64,000 nucleotides of DNA from Spinacia oleracea (taxonomy: Eukaryota; Streptophyta; Magnoliopsida; Caryophyllales; Amaranthaceae): positions 112,378,141-112,442,140 of the forward strand of contig NC_079487.1 of the NCBI RefSeq assembly GCF_020520425.1, read 5' to 3'. The position numbers and the translations under genes are program-made. The notes under the pieces are model-generated. The model did no database searches, was not told the origin of the DNA, and saw only the letters and a list, made by a program, of their open reading frames with translations. Positions 59,644 through 64,000 of this stretch are shown here, in pieces. How positions within the stretch are numbered: the stretch's first letter is position 1; each line of letters opens with the position of its first letter.

Positions 59644-62496
59644 CCTTATTATTTTCATAATCTAAATTGCATGAACATGGTTAAATATTACAAATTTGCA
59701 AGAATTAAAAGGGGTGATTAATTTTCGTAATTGTTAATTAATTGCAAATTGCGTTTATTTAATTATACGTACGCAGTTTTTCGGCAGTTTCTTCATTACT
59801 CATCCGAATTGAGTGATTTTTGTGTCAATTCCGCATGTAAAAGGCATTCTAAAATTTTGACAAAAATAGTATTTTTCTGCCGAACCCAGAATTCTCAAAT
59901 TCGAAGCCTAACTATGACTTTTCGAAGGTTTTAGTTTTTCGAATGCAAAATTTCGTAAATTTAAGATGTTAAATTAAATATTTGCGATTCTTGTTGATAA
60001 ATCTTGAATTTTTGATTGACCTACTGCATATGTTTAACAAGTTTGAATGCCTAGTCTTGTTAATTATGCAATCTAATTTGTAATTATGATTAATTTGTTG
60101 AAAATTAGAATAATTTAGAATTAATTTGATTTTCATAATTAATTGTAATTTAATTAGAAACCTATGATTAAAAACCACCATAAAAATTGTAAATTTACGA
60201 TAAATTTTAAATTTTTATGACCTAGACTTGAATCCATATCAATCGGAAATCAATTGGATAATAAATTTTCGATTTTTCGCCCTAAAATTATGAAATTAAT
60301 ATTATTTATTAATTTGTCATTAATTTTAAATATAAATTTTAAATTTTTATGCGATTCGTTCAAATAACTTGCACGCACGAAGCAATGGACGCTTCGTGTT
60401 ACCCTTAAGGGGTGTTGTATAATGCGGGCATGCGACGACGAGCAAGGGAGCTCGTCGCCCGTGCGGCACGAATGCAATGAGCAAGGGCGTAGTGCACGAG
60501 CACAAGGCAGCAGCCCTGCCTTGTGTCGTGTGCCACGAGCAATGAACGAATGGGCATGGGCGAGGGGCGAGCCAAGGCAGTCGCGTGTGGGCAGCAAGCG
60601 AGCTGCGCCACAACGCGCGCTGCCTCGCACAAGTGCGCGCAGCCTCGCGCGCAGCGAGCGCAAGCTCGCGTGCCACGAGCGCTGCGCCCAGCACTACTCG
60701 CGCGCACAGCGCGCGATGTCGCTCGCCCAGCGAGCGATGTCGCGCCCCAGCGAGCGATGGCTCGCGCGCACAGCGCGCGATGTCGCCCGCCCAGCGAGCG
60801 ATGTCGCGCCCCAGCGAGCGATGGCTCGCGCGCACAGCGAGCGAGCCAGCGCGCCCAGCGAGCGATGTCGCGCGCCCAGCGAGCGATCTCGCGCGCGCGC
60901 ACTGCGAGCGATAGCTCGCGTGCGATGGGGCGCTGTGCGGAGGCTTGCGATAGGACAGCAGCAGCTATGCGACGAGCGCATGGGCTGCGCGCACATGGCC
61001 AGCAATGGCTGTGTGCGTACGGCCCATGGGCGTGCAACGCGTAGGGTGTTTGCGTTACGATTAGATCGTTTTGAATGTTTAATTTGAAAATTTCAGTTCA
61101 CGTAATTTTAATTAATTTTAAAATTAATAATTTGAATTAATTTCTTGGATTTTAATTTTGAATATTATAATTATAATAAATGGAATTTATTCTAATTATT
61201 TTACTAAAATTAAAATCATGAATTAATTTAAATGCGACTGAAATTAAATTAAATTTTTGGATTCAATTATAAATTTATATGAGCTTTAAATTTTAATTAA
61301 ATTTGTATGTTTCCGGTTAGACTAGAAATACAATTTTATGTTTAAAATTAGTAAAGCATATGAATTTATTGGTTTAAGTGGGAGCGCTTTTTAGTCATAA
61401 ACTCTTGATTAGGTCTACAAATCCTTAAGGTTAAAACAACTTGATTAGAATTAATAAGGACTGAATAATTGGTAGATTATTGGTGCCCTTGATTAATTGC
61501 TGCAAATGTTTACGTGATGCATAATGTGTTTTACTAACCAGCTATGTGGGCCATTCATGATAATGAATGGGTGAATGGTATATATTGTATATGTACTGCT
61601 TTGCAGGTTATGAAGTGACTAGTATGGCCCAAATAGGATAGAAAATATGGTCTGCGTACCATTAATTTGAATGTAATTGGTCTAAAGCACCAAAGTTATT
61701 TTTCAATTCAAATATGGTCTGCGTACCATCAAATAGTTGTAATTAGTTATAGCTTATCCTATTTGAAGAAAATGGTGCCTCCCACGGAGATTTTCAAGAC
61801 GGACTTTGAAGTCAAAGCTTCAAGATGAAGTCGGGCCATACTAGATCACAAATATCTTATGCATGTTTTAAGTTATTTATTGTTTTAAATATGTCTTAAA
61901 ATGCATGAGATCAAAAGCTTGATTATGTTGCATGATTAAGGATTTTAGTTCACTTAAAATCTAACCAACATAGTAAGAGCCTTAAGTTCCAAACTTAAAA
62001 AAAATTGAGTTAAAAGGTGCCATGCCAAAATATACACTTGCTTGGATATCCTTTACATCAATCTAGTAATAGTTTTCGCTCAGCGAGGTGTTACTTATTG
62101 GTCCTAAAGGGGCAAGGTACACAAATAATTGTGAGTACATGTTAGTTTTGGTGAAACTCAATGATATAAGTAAGGAGTCCTTTTATGTCGTGGCAAATTC
62201 GATAGGTTTACCTAATAAGTTCTTAGACGTACCTATCAACCAAGAATAGTTTCTAGACTATTAGCAAAAGGCTTTTGCTTACCTAAGATGTTCTAGGATT
62301 AAGTCGACAAACTGTGCTTAGTTCTTCAATGATTTTAGGATCTTGGAATCATTTTATTCACACCTGCCGGAACACATAACTTGAATAAAATGCTTAATAA
62401 ACATTGAATTATGCATGTATGCTAGAATTTAAGTTTATTAAGAGAAACTGTGAATGGTTATTTATTTGTTTATTCTTTTCAATTGTAGTTTTTAAT
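59644..62496 (+). other. Long Copia leader between primer site and gag
   Basis: 2.85 kb, much longer than usual for Copia. AT-rich apart from the GC-rich array at 60360-61045. No intact gene. TATGGTCTGCGTACCAT occurs twice near 61650 and 61715, and each occurrence is palindromic (ATGGT..ACCAT). Confidence 0.6.
60360..61045. repeat. GC-rich GCGAGCGATG array in the Copia leader
   Basis: Very GC-rich island in AT-rich DNA. Its core (60700-60910) is a tandem of CCCAGCGAGCGATGTCGCG and GGCTCGCGCGCACAGCG units of about 18-54 bp. All six frames are largely open because of composition, giving Ala/Arg/Ser-rich spurious proteins. Confidence 0.85.
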
Positions 62497-64000
62497 ATGG
62501 CAAACAACAATTCATTCAACATTCGATCAATTCTCGAAAAGGAGAAGTTGAACGGGAAAAACTTCCTTGACTGGCAAAGGAACTTGCAAATAGTTCTTAT
62601 GCAGGAAGAAAAGGAGTATGTCCTAGATGAGGCGATGCCCGAAGCTGCAGGCGACGGGGTCACTCAGGCAGCCCTCAATCGTTGGATTGATGCCAACAAG
62701 GATGTGAAATGTCTAATGCTCGCCACCATGAGTGCGGATCTGCAGAAAACGTTCATCAACTCAGATGCTTTCACAATCATCAGTGAGTTGAAGAACATGT
62801 TCCAAGATCTGGCTCGAGTCGAAAGATTCGAGACTCATAGGCAAATTCTTGAGACCAAGCTTAAGAAAGGCGAGCCCGTAAGTCCACATGTTCTCAAAAT
62901 GATTGGACTCATTGAGAATATGAGTCGGCTGGATCAGCAATTTTCTCAGGAAATGGCTATAGACACCATCCTCCATTCTCTTCATAGCGGGTATGATCAG
63001 TTCAAACTGAACTACAGTATGAATAGTCTGGACAAAACGCTCACTGAGCTTCACGGTATGCTGAAGACCGCTGAAAAGACGCTCAAAAGTGATAAGCAGG
63101 ATGTGCTTATGGTGCGTGGGGGCAAGTTCAAGAAATCTGGAAAGAAGAGGAATGCTAAGAAAGGTGGCAACAAGGCCAGCCCAACTAAGCAAACTGGCGC
63201 CAAATCTGCAAAGAGGAAGGTCAGTCAACCCACTTCTGAATCCGAATGCTTCTACTACAAGAAGAAGGGGCATTGGAAGAGAGATTGCTTGAAGCTAAAG
63301 GAAGATCAGAAGAACGGAACAGTCGTTCCATCTTCAGGTATTTTTGTTATAGACTGTATACTTGCTAATTCAACTTCTTGGGTATTAGATACAGGTTGTG
63401 GCTCACACTTATGTTCCAATCCACAGGGACTAAGAAGAAGTAGAAAGTTAAGCAAGGGTGAAGTCGACCTACGAGTGGGAAATGGAGCACGGATTGCTGC
63501 ATTAGCTGTAGGAACTTACTATTTGTCGTTGCCCTCCGGGCTAGTTTTGGAACTGGAAGAATGTTTCCATGTTCCAAGTCTTACTAAAAACATCATTTCA
63601 GTTTCTTGCTTAGATGCTAAGGGATTTTCCTTTATAATAAAAGACAATAGTTGTTCGTTTTATTTTAAAGAGATGTTTTATGGATCTGCTAGATTAGTCA
63701 ATGGACTTTATTTATTAGATCACGACAAACAAGTATATAACATAAATACCAAAAAGGCCAAAAAGGATGATTCAGATCTCACCTATCTGTGGCATTGTCG
63801 ATTAGGCCATATAAACTTGAAACGCTTAGAAAGACTTCAAAGAGAAGGAATTCTAGAACCATTTGACTTAGAGGATTATGGTAAATGCGAATCATGTTTA
63901 CTTGGCAAAATGACAAAGCAACCTTTCTCTAAAGTTGGAGAAAGAGCAAATGAACTATTGGGTTTAATCCATACAGATGTATGTGGACCAATGAGTACAA
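62497..64000 (+). CDS. Copia gag-pol polyprotein, 5' part (runs off right edge)
   Basis: One open frame of 501 codons with no stop, continuing past the window. Gag (about 1-250) packages the element's RNA. A zinc knuckle at 251-264 reads CFYYKKKGHWKRDC; the second cysteine of the CX2CX4HX4C pattern is Tyr, which should weaken zinc binding. The aspartic protease active site is D298-T-G in WVLDTGCGSH. The integrase pre-domain begins at about 431 (LWHCRLGHINLKRL), with His433 and His439 pairing with the CESC cysteines near 463-466. HTDVCGPMS, at the very edge, is the start of the integrase core with its first catalytic Asp. RT and RNase H must lie outside. The intact frame and well-preserved LTR suggest a fairly recent insertion. 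Lineage looks like the Angela/Tork side of Copia; that is inference. Confidence 0.93.
   Translation, partial: MANNNSFNIRSILEKEKLNGKNFLDWQRNLQIVLMQEEKEYVLDEAMPEAAGDGVTQAALNRWIDANKDVKCLMLATMSADLQKTFINSDAFTIISELKNMFQDLARVERFETHRQILETKLKKGEPVSPHVLKMIGLIENMSRLDQQFSQEMAIDTILHSLHSGYDQFKLNYSMNSLDKTLTELHGMLKTAEKTLKSDKQDVLMVRGGKFKKSGKKRNAKKGGNKASPTKQTGAKSAKRKVSQPTSESECFYYKKKGHWKRDCLKLKEDQKNGTVVPSSGIFVIDCILANSTSWVLDTGCGSHLCSNPQGLRRSRKLSKGEVDLRVGNGARIAALAVGTYYLSLPSGLVLELEECFHVPSLTKNIISVSCLDAKGFSFIIKDNSCSFYFKEMFYGSARLVNGLYLLDHDKQVYNINTKKAKKDDSDLTYLWHCRLGHINLKRLERLQREGILEPFDLEDYGKCESCLLGKMTKQPFSKVGERANELLGLIHTDVCGPMST

Noticed and set aside
60250-61087. Overlapping Ala/Arg/Ser-rich frames of up to 220 codons
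   Set aside because: All arise from the GC-rich tandem array, are open on both strands, and lie in the untranslated Copia leader.

Overview
The window is nuclear DNA from a flowering plant. It contains intron-bearing genes with GT..AG junctions and plant-only protein families, in AT-rich intergenic DNA crowded with transposons. The retrotransposon families, especially the Copia element at the right end, look like those of Caryophyllales such as spinach or beet. That placement is my inference from memory of sequence style, not a search result.

Genes. (1) At 1-9059 three tandem UDP-glycosyltransferases of the UGT76 type lie on the minus strand. Each has two exons with the intron at the same codon and phase, so they are local duplicates. 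The first runs off the left edge. (2) A cytosolic class I small heat-shock protein lies at 11978-12460 (+), with a near-perfect heat-shock element and a TATA box upstream. (3) A complete 15-exon gene for the glucosidase II beta subunit lies at 19984-27337 (+): 589 codons, signal peptide, LDL-receptor-like cysteine modules, acidic middle, MRH domain and C-terminal HDEL. (4) A five-exon gene at 53746-55526 (-) encodes a 428-residue plant protein of unknown function.

Mobile DNA fills the rest. A 2.6-kb solo LTR lies at 14012-16626 (TSD GTTAA). A Mutator-type element with captured-looking sequence lies at 28672-31048. A decayed Copia fragment lies at 31608-32937. A 3.0-kb TIR element at 38397-41432 holds a TRIM, a 31-32 bp satellite and the 3' half of a reverse-transcriptase gene. 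MITEs of Stowaway, Harbinger, hAT and Mutator type are numerous, many with intact target-site duplications. At the right end, a Copia element (from about 58286, running off the window) interrupts the 5' half of another member of the same reverse-transcriptase family.

Most notable are these two half-genes. Together they show N-terminal Cys/His zinc fingers, the start of an RT domain, a C-terminal Cys-Cys-His-Cys cluster, an RHN motif and an endonuclease-like tail. This order resembles R2-type non-LTR elements, an architecture worth checking in plants. The second theme is TIR elements whose interiors have become tandem arrays (28.8, 40.3, 43.7 and 48.7 kb).
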